Below are positions 9,114 to 18,464 of a stretch of 64,000 nt of DNA, in pieces. Each line of letters begins with the position of its first letter. Within the stretch, counting starts at the first letter, position 1. Made by a program: the position numbers and the translations under genes. Source of the DNA: Alistipes sp. (GTDB lineage Bacteria > Bacteroidota > Bacteroidia > Bacteroidales > Rikenellaceae). The stretch is taken from assembly GCA_017555905.1 (NCBI GenBank), contig JAFZFP010000008.1:52341-116340 (forward strand), in the 5' to 3' direction. The notes beneath the pieces were generated by a model. It was not told where the DNA came from. It was given only the letters and a program-made list of their open reading frames with translations, and ran no database searches.

Positions 9114-10187
9114 ATGAAAAATCATCGTTATTGTGTAATTATGGCAGGTGGCATAGGCACTCGCTTCTGGCCTATGAGCCGACAGAGTTGTCCAAAGCAG
9201 TTCCTCGACATCCTCGATACGGGCCGTTCATTCATACGTCACACGTTCGAGAGATTTGCCAAAATTGTACCAACCGAGAACTTCATAGTCGTAACCAACC
9301 GTCGTTACAAAGACCTCGTCTTGGAACATATACCCGAGTTAAAGGAGGAGCAGATTCTCTGTGAGCCAATCGGCCGTAATACCGCCCCTTGCATCGCATA
9401 CGCTGCCTACACCTTAAAGCGTCGCGACCCCAAGGCCGAGATGATTGTAACACCTTCAGACCACCTGATACTCAACGAGGAGGAGTTTATCCGTGTCGTG
9501 GAGAGTTCGCTCGAATTTGTGGAGTATCGCAACGCCCTAATGACCATCGGCATACAGCCCACACGCCCCGAAACAGGCTACGGCTACATCCAAAAATCGA
9601 ATGCCGAGAAGATTTGCAAGGTCAAGTGTTTTACCGAGAAGCCTAACCGCGAAATGGCTGAAGTATTTTTGGAGAGTGGTGAATTTTTATGGAACTCCGG
9701 AATCTTCATCTGGAAAGTGGGCGACATCATCTCGGCCATCGAGAAACACCTCCCCGAACACGCCTCGCTATTCAGCAGTATCGAGGGCGACTTAGGCACA
9801 GAAAATGAGATCAAGTCCATCGAACGAGTATTTTCGGCTTGTCGCACCATCTCCATCGACTATGGCGTTATGGAGTGCGCCGACAACGTATATGTCCACA
9901 ACGGCAACTTCGGTTGGAGCGATGTCGGAACGTGGGGTTCGGTCTACCAGCACGGCAAGAAGGATAGGTACGCCAATGCCCTAAGTAGCGACAGTATAAA
10001 TGTTTACGACACACGCAACTCCCTCATCACCGTACCCAAGGAGAAGATTGCCGTGGTGAGCGGTCTCAAAGATTATATCGTCGTGGACACTGCCGATGTA
10101 CTGCTTATATGCCCTATGAGCGACGAGCAGAGCATCAAGAGTTTTATCGAAGACGTAAAATTCTCGTCGGGCGACAAACACATCTAA
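9114..10187 (+). CDS. manC: Mannose-1-phosphate guanylyltransferase
   Basis: A 357-residue nucleotidyltransferase that joins GTP and mannose-1-phosphate to GDP-mannose, used for fucose- and mannose-containing glycans. The N-terminal signature GGIGTRFWPMSRQSCPKQFL (12-31) is the pyrophosphorylase loop; FTEKPN and EFLWNSGIFIWK are typical family motifs. The protein is shorter than fused ManC/AlgA proteins and lacks the C-terminal phosphomannose isomerase cupin. It is transcribed alone, with its own promoter, divergently from pssA. Confidence 0.94.
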   Translation: MKNHRYCVIMAGGIGTRFWPMSRQSCPKQFLDILDTGRSFIRHTFERFAKIVPTENFIVVTNRRYKDLVLEHIPELKEEQILCEPIGRNTAPCIAYAAYTLKRRDPKAEMIVTPSDHLILNEEEFIRVVESSLEFVEYRNALMTIGIQPTRPETGYGYIQKSNAEKICKVKCFTEKPNREMAEVFLESGEFLWNSGIFIWKVGDIISAIEKHLPEHASLFSSIEGDLGTENEIKSIERVFSACRTISIDYGVMECADNVYVHNGNFGWSDVGTWGSVYQHGKKDRYANALSSDSINVYDTRNSLITVPKEKIAVVSGLKDYIVVDTADVLLICPMSDEQSIKSFIEDVKFSSGDKHI

Positions 10188-10433
10188 GCCACACACCATA
10201 CCAAGAGGTGCTTTGCACAACATCCACTCGGACATTACGACAATCTCCGAGCGGTTTAGCACGCCCTTTTGTCAATAAATTGTTATAAAGATTCTATCTT
10301 TATCGGCAAGGAGCAACAAAATAATAGATATTTTTGTACGTTACAAATTAAGACTCTCGCAAGTTGTAGCGCAGAATGGTATCTATTTTGCGAAACGGGG
10401 AGTAATAAACTTTTGATTAACAACAAATTATAT

Positions 10434-12851
10434 ATGAGACATAACGATAAGGATTTTGACGATTTGGCTCTCACGCCCGAGTTATTCGATGGACAGCATC
10501 AGGTGATTCCCATCGTATCGGGTGGTGACGACATCATCGAAGAGGTAAACCTCCCCGAGGTACTTCCCATATTGACCCTACGCAGTTCGGTCATCTTCCC
10601 AGGTTCGGTGACCCCTATCACCGTGGGCCGTGCTAAGTCTATCGCTTTGGTGCGTGCCGTGGAGGCTGGCGACAAACTCTTGGGCGCTGTGCTACAGGTA
10701 GATGGCTCGGTAGAGGATCCTCAACCAAACGATATGCACAAGGTGGGTACTTCGGCCCGCATCCTCAAGGTTTTGGAGATGCCTAACGGCAACCTCACAG
10801 TAATCTTGGCAGGCTTAGAGAAAATTGAGGTTGGTGAGTACATCTCTACTCAGCCCTACTTCAAGGCCACAGTAACCCCAATCAAGGACACCACTCCCGA
10901 CCCAAAGAATGTGGAGTTCACAGCCTTGGTAGACTCCATCAAGGAGGTGGCGTTGAACATCATCAACATATCGCCATTGATGCCTAAGGAGGCGGCCTTT
11001 GCCATTAAGAACCTCGACTCGAGCCGTGCTATCATCAACTTCATCTGCTCGAATATGGATCTTACGGACGACGACCGCCAGCAACTCCTTGAGGCCCCAG
11101 GTCTCCTCGCTCGCTCACGTCGTCTGCTCGAGATATTGGTGCGTGAGCAACAACTCGCCGAGATAAAGAACGATATCCAGAATCGCGTAAAGCAGGATAT
11201 CGACAAGCAACAGAAGGACTACTACCTCCAGCAGCAGATGCGTGTGATTCAGGATGAGTTGGGTGACGGTATGGATGCCGACGTGGAGCGTATGCGCGAG
11301 GCAGCAAAGGGTAAAAAGTGGGCAAAGAGTACAGCAGAACTCTTCGAAAAGGAGGTTGCTAAACTCGAGCGTCTCAACCCTGCTATTGCCGAGTACTCGG
11401 TGCAGATTAACTACCTCCAACTTATGCTCGACCTGCCTTGGGAGGAGATGACCGAGGATCACCTCGACCTCAACGCTGTGAAGGCACAACTCGACAAGGA
11501 CCACTTCGGCCTCGACGAGGTCAAGGAGCGCTTGTTGGAGCATCTCGCAGTAATCAAACTCAAGGGCGACCTTAAGTCCCCAATCCTCTGCCTCTATGGC
11601 CCTCCAGGAGTTGGTAAGACCTCGTTGGGTAAGTCGGTAGCGGAGGCTATGGGTCGCAAGTTCGGACGTATATCACTCGGTGGTTTGCACGACGAGTCGG
11701 AGATTCGTGGTCACCGCCGTACGTATATTGGTGCTATGCCTGGCCGTATCATCGAAACCATCAAGCGTTGTGGCGCTTCAAACCCTGTAATCATCCTCGA
11801 TGAGATCGACAAGGTATCTCGCTCTAACCACGGAGACCCTTCAAGCGCACTCTTGGAGGTACTCGACCCAGAGCAGAACACCACCTTCCACGACAACTAC
11901 CTCGATACAGAGTACGACCTCTCGAAGGTATTGTTCATCGCTACGGCAAACAACATCGAGAACATATCGTCGGCCTTGCGCGACCGTATGGAGATGATCA
12001 ACATCCCAGGCTATATCCTTGAGGATAAGGTACATATCGCACAGGAACACCTCGTAGCAAAACAGCGTGAGGCACACGGCATCCCCGAGGATAAACTCTC
12101 GCTAAGCAAGGAGGCCGTAGTGCGCATCATCGAGGACTACACCCGAGAGTCGGGTGTGCGAGGTCTCGACAAGAATATCGCAAAAATTGCCCGCAACCGC
12201 GCCAAGGCTATCGCCCTTGAGGAGGAGTACACCGCAACTTTGGAGGCCGATATGCTTGAGCCAATCCTCGGCAAACCTACCTTCCGCAACGACCGCTATG
12301 ACATCGCAGGAATGAAGGGCGTTGTCACTGGTTTGGCTTGGACACAGGTAGGTGGCGACATCCTCTACATCGAGTCGCTCCTAACCCCTGGTAAAGGTAA
12401 ATTGACCCTTACGGGTAACCTCGGCGACGTGATGAAGGAGTCGGCAACGATTGCTCACGAATGGGTTATGGCTCACTACGCAGAACTCGGCATCGACCGC
12501 AAGATGTTTGAGGAGTGGGACTTGAATATCCACGTTCCTGAGGGTGCAGTACCCAAGGATGGCCCTTCGGCAGGTATCACGATGGTAACCTCTATCGTCT
12601 CGACATATACGGGTCGTGAGGTCAAGGAGCGTATCGCAATGACTGGCGAGACCACTCTTCGTGGTAGGGTTACTGCCGTGGGTGGCATCCGCGAGAAGAT
12701 CTTGGCAGCAAAGCGTGCCGGCATCCGCGAAATCATCCTCTCGGAAGAGAACCGCCGCGACATCGAGGAGATCAAGGCGGAGTATCTCGAGGGTCTTGAG
12801 TTCCACTACGTAAAGAGTAACGACGAGGTGCTTGCATTGGCACTCAAGTAG
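10434..12851 (+). CDS. lon: ATP-dependent Lon protease
   Basis: A 805-residue cytoplasmic AAA+ serine protease for misfolded and regulatory proteins. An N-terminal LON substrate domain (about 35-235) is followed by a coiled coil, Walker A GPPGVGKTSLGKS (about 388), Walker B VIILDEIDKV, and the protease domain with catalytic Ser712 in PKDGPSAG and the Lys about 43 residues later in IREKILAAKRAG. I chose the ATG at 10434 (MRHNDKDFDD); the frame is open 55 codons further upstream but that part lacks Lon similarity. A TATTTTTG -7-like box lies at 10329-10336. kdsB follows 15 nt after the stop. The 246-nt gap upstream holds no other gene that I can support. Confidence 0.96.
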   Translation: MRHNDKDFDDLALTPELFDGQHQVIPIVSGGDDIIEEVNLPEVLPILTLRSSVIFPGSVTPITVGRAKSIALVRAVEAGDKLLGAVLQVDGSVEDPQPNDMHKVGTSARILKVLEMPNGNLTVILAGLEKIEVGEYISTQPYFKATVTPIKDTTPDPKNVEFTALVDSIKEVALNIINISPLMPKEAAFAIKNLDSSRAIINFICSNMDLTDDDRQQLLEAPGLLARSRRLLEILVREQQLAEIKNDIQNRVKQDIDKQQKDYYLQQQMRVIQDELGDGMDADVERMREAAKGKKWAKSTAELFEKEVAKLERLNPAIAEYSVQINYLQLMLDLPWEEMTEDHLDLNAVKAQLDKDHFGLDEVKERLLEHLAVIKLKGDLKSPILCLYGPPGVGKTSLGKSVAEAMGRKFGRISLGGLHDESEIRGHRRTYIGAMPGRIIETIKRCGASNPVIILDEIDKVSRSNHGDPSSALLEVLDPEQNTTFHDNYLDTEYDLSKVLFIATANNIENISSALRDRMEMINIPGYILEDKVHIAQEHLVAKQREAHGIPEDKLSLSKEAVVRIIEDYTRESGVRGLDKNIAKIARNRAKAIALEEEYTATLEADMLEPILGKPTFRNDRYDIAGMKGVVTGLAWTQVGGDILYIESLLTPGKGKLTLTGNLGDVMKESATIAHEWVMAHYAELGIDRKMFEEWDLNIHVPEGAVPKDGPSAGITMVTSIVSTYTGREVKERIAMTGETTLRGRVTAVGGIREKILAAKRAGIREIILSEENRRDIEEIKAEYLEGLEFHYVKSNDEVLALALK

Positions 12852-12866
12852 TTAAACAATTAAGAT

Positions 12867-13616
12867 ATGAGGGTTTTAGCAATAATCCCTGCACGTTACG
12901 CCTCAACGCGTTTTCCGGCCAAGTCTTTAGCAATGCTTGGCCGTAAGTGCATAATTGAGTGGGTATGGAGTGTTGCTAAGAGCCAATTCGACGATGTTAT
13001 CGTGGCCACCGACGATGAGCGCATCGCTAAAGTGGTCGAGAGCTTTGGGGGTGAGGCGATGATGACCTCCTCGGAGCATAGGTGTGGCACAGAACGCTGT
13101 GCTGAGGTAGCCCGAAGGGTGGGCGATGGTTACGACATCATCCTAAATATTCAGGGTGACGAGCCATTCATCCAAAGGGAGCAACTTAGCGAGGTGGTGG
13201 CACAATTCGACAACCCCGACATCGACATAGCGACCCTCGCAGCACCAATCCCTCCAACCGAGAGCCACGACATCTTTGACCCCAACTGCGTGAAGGTGAC
13301 TCTCTCAGATAGTGGGCGCGCCCTCTACTTCTCTCGCTCACCTATACCATACTTCCGTGGTCTAGAGAGAGACAAATGGGCAACACACCACACCTATTAC
13401 CGCCACTTAGGCATCTATGCCTTCCGTAGCGAGGTATTGCAACAGATTACACACCTTGAGGCTACCCCATTGGAGGTTGCCGAGAGTTTGGAACAGTTGC
13501 GTTGGTTGCAGAGTGGCTACACCATAGGCGTAGGCCTCACATCGTCACACAGCATAGGCATCGACACCCCCGAAGATTTGGAGCGTGCCGAGGCGATGCT
13601 CAACAAAGAGTACTAA
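12867..13616 (+). CDS. kdsB: 3-deoxy-manno-octulosonate cytidylyltransferase (CMP-Kdo synthetase)
   Basis: A 249-residue enzyme that activates Kdo with CTP to CMP-Kdo for lipid A core synthesis. Motifs seen are IIPARYASTRFPAKSL at the N terminus (CTP loop), TDDERI, SSEHRCGTERCAE and LNIQGDEPFI. It starts 15 nt after lon and ends 13 nt before kdsA, so it opens a three-gene Kdo block. Confidence 0.96.
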   Translation: MRVLAIIPARYASTRFPAKSLAMLGRKCIIEWVWSVAKSQFDDVIVATDDERIAKVVESFGGEAMMTSSEHRCGTERCAEVARRVGDGYDIILNIQGDEPFIQREQLSEVVAQFDNPDIDIATLAAPIPPTESHDIFDPNCVKVTLSDSGRALYFSRSPIPYFRGLERDKWATHHTYYRHLGIYAFRSEVLQQITHLEATPLEVAESLEQLRWLQSGYTIGVGLTSSHSIGIDTPEDLERAEAMLNKEY

Positions 13617-13629
13617 ACCATAGGAGAGT

Positions 13630-14391
13630 ATGGAGCGTAGAAAACCAATCTTCATAGCAGGACCTTGCGTGATTGAGAGTCGTGAGGTTATGGAACATAC
13701 GGCCCAGACCATTGTCGAGATAGCGACACGTCTGGGTGTGGAGATATACTTCAAAGCCTCCTTCGACAAGGCCAACCGCACCTCGCTAAACTCCTATCGT
13801 GGCGTAGGCATAGAGCGTGGTATAGCCCTTCTCGACGAGATTAAGCAGAGATATAACCTGCCGATAATCACCGATATACACGAGGCGTGGCAAGCCGACG
13901 TGGTAAGCCCCGTGGCCGACATCATACAGATTCCAGCACTGCTTAGCCGACAGACCGACCTCATCGTTGCAGCGGCACGAAGCCAGCGAATCGTAAACAT
14001 CAAGAAGGGGCAGTTCCTCTCGGGTCTCGATATGCGACACCCCTACCTCAAGGCTATGGAGAGTGGCGCTAAGGAGGTATGGCTCACCGAGCGTGGCAAC
14101 ACCTTTGGTTACAACAACCTCGTTGTGGACTTCAGAAATATCGCCGATATGCACACCTTTGCCCCTACCGTGATTATGGATTGTACCCACTCGGTACAGC
14201 GCCCTGGCGGTGGCGAGGGGCGTAGCAGTGGCAATAGGGAGTTTATCCCTACGATGGCCGAGGCAGCAAAGGCCTTTGGTTGCGATGGCTACTTCTTCGA
14301 GGTACACCCTGCCCCCGAACAGGCCCTCTGCGACGGCGACAACAGCCTACACATCAACGACTTAGAAAACACTATAACTAAACTACTATAA
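13630..14391 (+). CDS. kdsA: 3-deoxy-8-phosphooctulonate synthase (Kdo-8-P synthase)
   Basis: A 253-residue aldolase that condenses phosphoenolpyruvate and arabinose-5-phosphate to Kdo-8-phosphate. Motifs are FIAGPCVIES at the N terminus, FKASFDKANRTS, TDIHE, IKKGQFLS, and MDCTHSVQRPGG. The N-terminal extension of E. coli KdsA is shorter here, as is usual in Bacteroidota. It lies between kdsB and kdsD with short gaps (13 and 15 nt). The phosphatase KdsC, needed between this step and KdsB, is not in the window. Confidence 0.96.
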   Translation: MERRKPIFIAGPCVIESREVMEHTAQTIVEIATRLGVEIYFKASFDKANRTSLNSYRGVGIERGIALLDEIKQRYNLPIITDIHEAWQADVVSPVADIIQIPALLSRQTDLIVAAARSQRIVNIKKGQFLSGLDMRHPYLKAMESGAKEVWLTERGNTFGYNNLVVDFRNIADMHTFAPTVIMDCTHSVQRPGGGEGRSSGNREFIPTMAEAAKAFGCDGYFFEVHPAPEQALCDGDNSLHINDLENTITKLL

Positions 14392-14406
14392 CACCTATAG
14401 GAACCT

Positions 14407-15000
14407 ATGACACCCCAAGATATTCTTAGCATCGGGCGCAAGACTCTGCACAACGAGGCCGAAACCCTACTGCAGATGGAGCGCTCGCTCGACGAAAGAT
14501 TCATCGAGGCTGTGGACCTCATCTACGAATGCCGTGGCAAGGTCATAGTTACGGGAATGGGCAAGTCGGGCATCATAGCCCACAAGATTGCCGCGATGCT
14601 GACAAGCACGGGAACTCCTGCCCTCTTCCTACACCCAGCCGAGGCCCTACACGGCGACCTCGGCATAATCTCTAAGGGGGACATACTCTTGGCACTCTCT
14701 CACTCGGGCCAGACCGAGGAGGTATGTCGTGTTGTGGACTACGCCTCATCCATCGGAAATAGCATCGTAGCCCTCACAAGCCACCACACCTCGCGCCTCG
14801 CATCGTCGGCCAACATCACCCTTTGCACCGAGGTAGAGAGCGAAGACTGCCTACTAAACATAGTGCCTACAGCCTCTACCACAGCACACCTCGCCTTGGG
14901 TGATGCCATAGCCACAGCACTTATGTACAAGCGCAACTTCCACCTCGAGGACTTCAGACGCCTACACCCCGAGGGCATTACCGTAAACAAGAAAGAGTAA
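14407..15000 (+). CDS. kdsD: Arabinose-5-phosphate isomerase, single SIS domain
   Basis: A 197-residue sugar isomerase that turns ribulose-5-phosphate into arabinose-5-phosphate for KdsA. The SIS domain is shown by GKVIVTGMGKSGIIAHKIAA, LHPAEALHGDLG and LALSHSGQTEEV. It lacks the two C-terminal CBS domains of E. coli KdsD (328 residues); SIS-only isomerases of this size are known from Bacteroides. Its place directly after kdsA supports the assignment. The ubiD-family gene follows 12 nt after the stop. Confidence 0.92.
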   Translation: MTPQDILSIGRKTLHNEAETLLQMERSLDERFIEAVDLIYECRGKVIVTGMGKSGIIAHKIAAMLTSTGTPALFLHPAEALHGDLGIISKGDILLALSHSGQTEEVCRVVDYASSIGNSIVALTSHHTSRLASSANITLCTEVESEDCLLNIVPTASTTAHLALGDAIATALMYKRNFHLEDFRRLHPEGITVNKKE

Positions 15001-15012
15001 CACGTCAATATT

Positions 15013-16857
15013 ATGGATATCAGAAGGTTAATCGACAAATTAGAGCAGAACGGAGAACTCCTTCGCATCACCACAAAGGTAGATACACGCTTCGAGTTAT
15101 GCGAAATTACGGACCGCATCTCTAAGCAGGTGGGAGGAGGCAAGGCTATCCTCTTCGAGAACACTGGCACCGACTACCCCGTACTTATGAATATGATGGG
15201 GTCGGATAGGCGTATGGCGTGGGCTCTGGATGTCGAGGACCTCGACGAGATATCGGCACGCATAGACAACCTTCTGAAGGATGCTCTTTCGCCCAAGCAC
15301 TCGCTATGGGAGAAGATGCAGATGTTACCCCTCTTGGGCGATGTGGCCAAGTGGTTTCCTAAGCGCATAAAGGGTCGTGGTCGCTGTCAGGAGGTAGTAT
15401 GGCAGGGCGAAGAGGCCGACCTCTCGAAACTTCCAATCCTCACCTCGTGGCCAGCAGATGGTGGTCCATTCGTCACCTTCCCGATGGTAGCAACCGTAGA
15501 TCCCGAGAGTGGCATCCCCAACCTCGGAATGTACCGTATGCAGATTTTGGACAAGCACACAACGGGAATGCACTGGCACCGCCATAAGACCGGAGCAAGA
15601 CACTACGACGCCTACAAGCGATTGGGCAAGCGTATGCCCGTGAGTGTGGCCATAGGTGGTGACGCAACCTATATCTACTCGGCTACAGCACCTCTGCCCG
15701 ATAACCTCGACGAGATGCTTCTTGCAGGTATGCTCCGCCGTAAGCCTGTGCGTTTGGTGAAGTCTCTAACCAACGACATCTGGGTACCCGAGGATTGCGA
15801 CTTCGTAATCGAGGGCTATATCGATCCTATGGAGGATTTGACCGTCGAGGGCCCCTTTGGAGACCACACGGGATTCTACTCGCTCACCGACCTATACCCC
15901 AAGTTCCACGTCGAGTGCATCACCTCGCGTCGTGACGCCATATACACCGCTACCATAGTGGGTGTTCCTCCGATGGAGGATGCCTATATCGCCAAGGCCA
16001 CCGAGCGCATATTCCTTGCACCAATACGCCTTGTCGTACAACCTGAGGTACGCGACCTCTTTATGCCGATAGAGGGTACAGCACACAACATTGCCATCGT
16101 CTCGATAGCCAAGCGCTACCTCGGACAGCCCAACAAGGTGGCACAAGGCCTCTGGAGTGCTGGACAGATGATGTTCAACAAATACTTGGTCGTAGCACCC
16201 GAAGAGTGCGACATTCGCTCCACGGAGCAGTTGCTCTCACTCCTAAAGGGTATAGACCCCTCGAAGAACCTTATCTGGTCGGAGGGCATTCTCGACGTCT
16301 TGGACCACGCGACAGCCACGACAGGCTATGGCTCAAAACTGGCCATCGACCTAACCGACATAGAGACATCAACCCTGCCCCAAAGCTTCTCCACACCACG
16401 CACGGCACACCCCGTAGGTGGCGTAGAACTCTTCAACACCGAGTTTGCCAAGGAGTGGGGAATACTCATCCTCTATGCCGAGCGTGAGTGGCACGAACAG
16501 ATAGATGTGGAGACCTACCTCACCCAGAATAACTTTACCGATATGAAGTATGTCGCCCTCTTCGACCGTGGAGCTGCAGGATATATGACCCCTTCAGATC
16601 TCCTCTGGCTTGCAGCGGCAAATACTGACCCCAAGCGCGACATACGTCTCTTCGGCAAGACCCTCATCATAGATGCTCGCTCGAAGCGACCAGGCTATGG
16701 CGACAACCCTGCGCGCTTCCCCAATGTCGTGACTTCGCACCCCGACACCATACACCTCGTAGATGATCGCTGGGCGGAGTACAACATCGGGGAGTTCATC
16801 GAGTCACCCTCACGTCGCTATCGCAAACTCTGGCTCTCGGACGAGGCTCAATGGTAA
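15013..16857 (+). CDS. UbiD-family decarboxylase
   Basis: A 614-residue enzyme of the UbiD (prenylated-FMN) decarboxylase family. Family motifs include LRITTKVDTRFELCEITDRI near the N terminus, GMHWHRHKTGARH, the EGPFGDHTGFYS stretch with active-site acidic residues, and a C-terminal ARSKRPGYG segment. Homologues in Bacteroidota are usually annotated as menaquinone-biosynthesis decarboxylases, but the sequence alone does not set the substrate. It lies within 12 nt of kdsD and 6 nt of the following gene, so it is in the same operon as the Kdo genes. Confidence 0.88.
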   Translation: MDIRRLIDKLEQNGELLRITTKVDTRFELCEITDRISKQVGGGKAILFENTGTDYPVLMNMMGSDRRMAWALDVEDLDEISARIDNLLKDALSPKHSLWEKMQMLPLLGDVAKWFPKRIKGRGRCQEVVWQGEEADLSKLPILTSWPADGGPFVTFPMVATVDPESGIPNLGMYRMQILDKHTTGMHWHRHKTGARHYDAYKRLGKRMPVSVAIGGDATYIYSATAPLPDNLDEMLLAGMLRRKPVRLVKSLTNDIWVPEDCDFVIEGYIDPMEDLTVEGPFGDHTGFYSLTDLYPKFHVECITSRRDAIYTATIVGVPPMEDAYIAKATERIFLAPIRLVVQPEVRDLFMPIEGTAHNIAIVSIAKRYLGQPNKVAQGLWSAGQMMFNKYLVVAPEECDIRSTEQLLSLLKGIDPSKNLIWSEGILDVLDHATATTGYGSKLAIDLTDIETSTLPQSFSTPRTAHPVGGVELFNTEFAKEWGILILYAEREWHEQIDVETYLTQNNFTDMKYVALFDRGAAGYMTPSDLLWLAAANTDPKRDIRLFGKTLIIDARSKRPGYGDNPARFPNVVTSHPDTIHLVDDRWAEYNIGEFIESPSRRYRKLWLSDEAQW

Positions 16858-16863
16858 ACGGAT

Positions 16864-17940
16864 ATGTCAAGCGAGCGTACAAAGCAACTACTAAGGGGTA
16901 TAACAGTACTAATCCCCTTACTCATAATAGTCGTGCTTCTGCTATACTTCGCAAAAGCACCTCACTCATCACAGCCCCACGACACACCCTCGGAGCAACC
17001 GACAGCAGTGGCAGATTCGCTTATTAACAAGCACCATTTCAGCAACTTCGACCCCAACGAGGCTTCGTACATTGAGTTAGTCGAGGCGGGTGTGGAGCGC
17101 CGTGTGGCGGTGAGCATAATACGTTGGCGCGAATCAGGCAAGGTGTATCGCATAAAGGAGGATATCGCCCTCTGCTACGGTATGACTGACTCGCTATACC
17201 TCCTATTAGAGCCATATATAATTATAGGTAAGGAGTACGCCATAAAGCCTAAGAACAGTGACCAACGATTCACCCAAAGCAAGAGTTCTGCTCCACAGAT
17301 AGCATACGAGCCATTCCTTATCGACACCGTCTCTGTGACCTACCTCTCGACCATAGGTTTCTCGGTGCGTCAAGCCGAAGTGGTAGTGAACTACCGCGAG
17401 GCCATAGGTGGCATAACATCAATGGATAAGTTCAGGGAGTGCTATGTCGTAGATGACGAAGTGGCAGACCGTCTTGAGCCATACATAATATTTTCGCCTG
17501 TGGATGTTATCGCACCCTCAACTCGCAAAATAGATATCAATAGTGCCGACTCCGCAACCCTCGTAGCACTCAGGGGCATAGGTCCGAAGAGTGCGCAACA
17601 CATCATCCGTTACCGCAATTTACTCGGCGGATACCACAAAATCGAGCAAATTCTTGAACTCGAATGTGTAACAACCGAGAATTTTAACACTTTTTCGCAA
17701 CAAATTTACGCTGATACTGCACGAATTGAGAAAATTTATATTAACTTTGCACGCCCAAAGCAGATGGAGGTTCACCCATATATTACGAACCGAATGCTTA
17801 AGCGTATAATTAACCACAGAGAATTGAAAGGAGGTTGGAGTACCATAGAAGAGATGACCGACGCTAACATAATGAGTGAGGATGAGGCAATGCGAATTGC
17901 ACCATATCTCGATTTTGGTACACAAACATCCATAGAATAA
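16864..17940 (+). CDS. Membrane-anchored ComEA-like helix-hairpin-helix protein
   Basis: A 358-residue protein with an N-terminal transmembrane helix (about 10-30) followed by three to four helix-hairpin-helix units. The clearest unit is KIDINSADSATLVALRGIGP near 220, the ComEA-type DNA-binding motif; others are FDPNEASYIELVEAGVE near 60 and the C-terminal NHRELKGGWSTIEEM unit. By family it binds double-stranded DNA outside the cytoplasmic membrane, possibly in DNA uptake, though no other competence gene is here. It starts 6 nt after the UbiD gene and is the last gene of the lon-kds run. Confidence 0.82.
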   Translation: MSSERTKQLLRGITVLIPLLIIVVLLLYFAKAPHSSQPHDTPSEQPTAVADSLINKHHFSNFDPNEASYIELVEAGVERRVAVSIIRWRESGKVYRIKEDIALCYGMTDSLYLLLEPYIIIGKEYAIKPKNSDQRFTQSKSSAPQIAYEPFLIDTVSVTYLSTIGFSVRQAEVVVNYREAIGGITSMDKFRECYVVDDEVADRLEPYIIFSPVDVIAPSTRKIDINSADSATLVALRGIGPKSAQHIIRYRNLLGGYHKIEQILELECVTTENFNTFSQQIYADTARIEKIYINFARPKQMEVHPYITNRMLKRIINHRELKGGWSTIEEMTDANIMSEDEAMRIAPYLDFGTQTSIE

Positions 17941-17980
17941 CCACACACTCCCTCATAATACAGCAAAGGGGCAGACGATT

Positions 17981-18071
17981 AAGGCGAGTTCGGTAGCGAT
18001 TACAGAACGAGCAATAGCAAAGGGACCGAGCAAAGGGACCGAGAGAATGAGCAATAAAGGCGAGTTCGGTA
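17981..18071. repeat. Repeat-rich leader upstream of rpsU
   Basis: The 15-mer AAGGCGAGTTCGGTA occurs at 17981-17995 and 18057-18071, and the 13-mer GCAAAGGGACCGA is tandem at 18017-18029 and 18030-18042. The stretch between the ComEA-like gene and rpsU contains no supported gene and no clear TAnnTTTG box. Confidence 0.75.
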
Positions 18072-18172
18072 AAAGATAAAAAGGCTGGCTGTATTTAGTT
18101 GGGATGCAAAACGAAAAAAGCCCCACAAAAAAAAACAAAAACAAGAGTATTAATTTAAAAAAGAATAGAACT

Positions 18173-18364
18173 ATGATCGTAATGAAGGTACAGGAGGGTG
18201 AGAACATCGAGCGCGCCCTCAAGAAGTTTAAGAGAAAGTATGAGCGTACAGGCGTTTTGAAGGAGCTTCGTCGTCGCCAGTACTTCACAAAGCCATCTAT
18301 CGCTAAGCGTGAGGCTATGCAGCACGCTATCTACGTAGAGCACACTTACCGTCAGGAGGAGTAA
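18173..18364 (+). CDS. rpsU: 30S ribosomal protein S21
   Basis: A 63-residue basic protein. The ATG at 18173 (MIVMKVQEGENIERALKKF) is chosen because S21 proteins of Bacteroidota begin MIV and have this length; the frame is open upstream but the extra Lys-rich residues do not resemble S21. The conserved core KKFKRKYERTGVLKELRRR is present. S21 helps the 30S subunit engage mRNA. It is followed by a strong terminator and preceded by a repeat-rich leader. Confidence 0.95.
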   Translation: MIVMKVQEGENIERALKKFKRKYERTGVLKELRRRQYFTKPSIAKREAMQHAIYVEHTYRQEE

Positions 18365-18390
18365 TACTTAGATAATAAGCGTATAAATGA

Positions 18391-18421
18391 GAGTCTAACT
18401 TGTTAGTTAGACTCTTTTTTT
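18391..18421 (+). terminator. Intrinsic terminator of rpsU
   Basis: GAGTCTAAC (18391-18399) pairs with GTTAGACTC (18406-18414) around a 6-nt loop, followed by a run of T. Confidence 0.9.
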
Positions 18422-18422
18422 G

Positions 18423-18430
18423 TATATTTG
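18423..18430 (+). promoter_or_regulatory. Candidate -7 box for the DPP4-like peptidase
   Basis: TATATTTG fits TAnnTTTG, directly follows the rpsU terminator, and lies 35 nt before the ATG at 18465. No clear -33 TTTG at the standard distance, because that place is occupied by the terminator stem. Confidence 0.5.
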
Positions 18431-18464
18431 CCCTTAGAGACAACTAATTAACAACATACCTAAA

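Noticed and set aside
10269-10433. N-terminal extension of Lon by 55 residues
   Set aside because: The extra residues do not resemble Lon, and the ATG at 10434 gives the usual family start.
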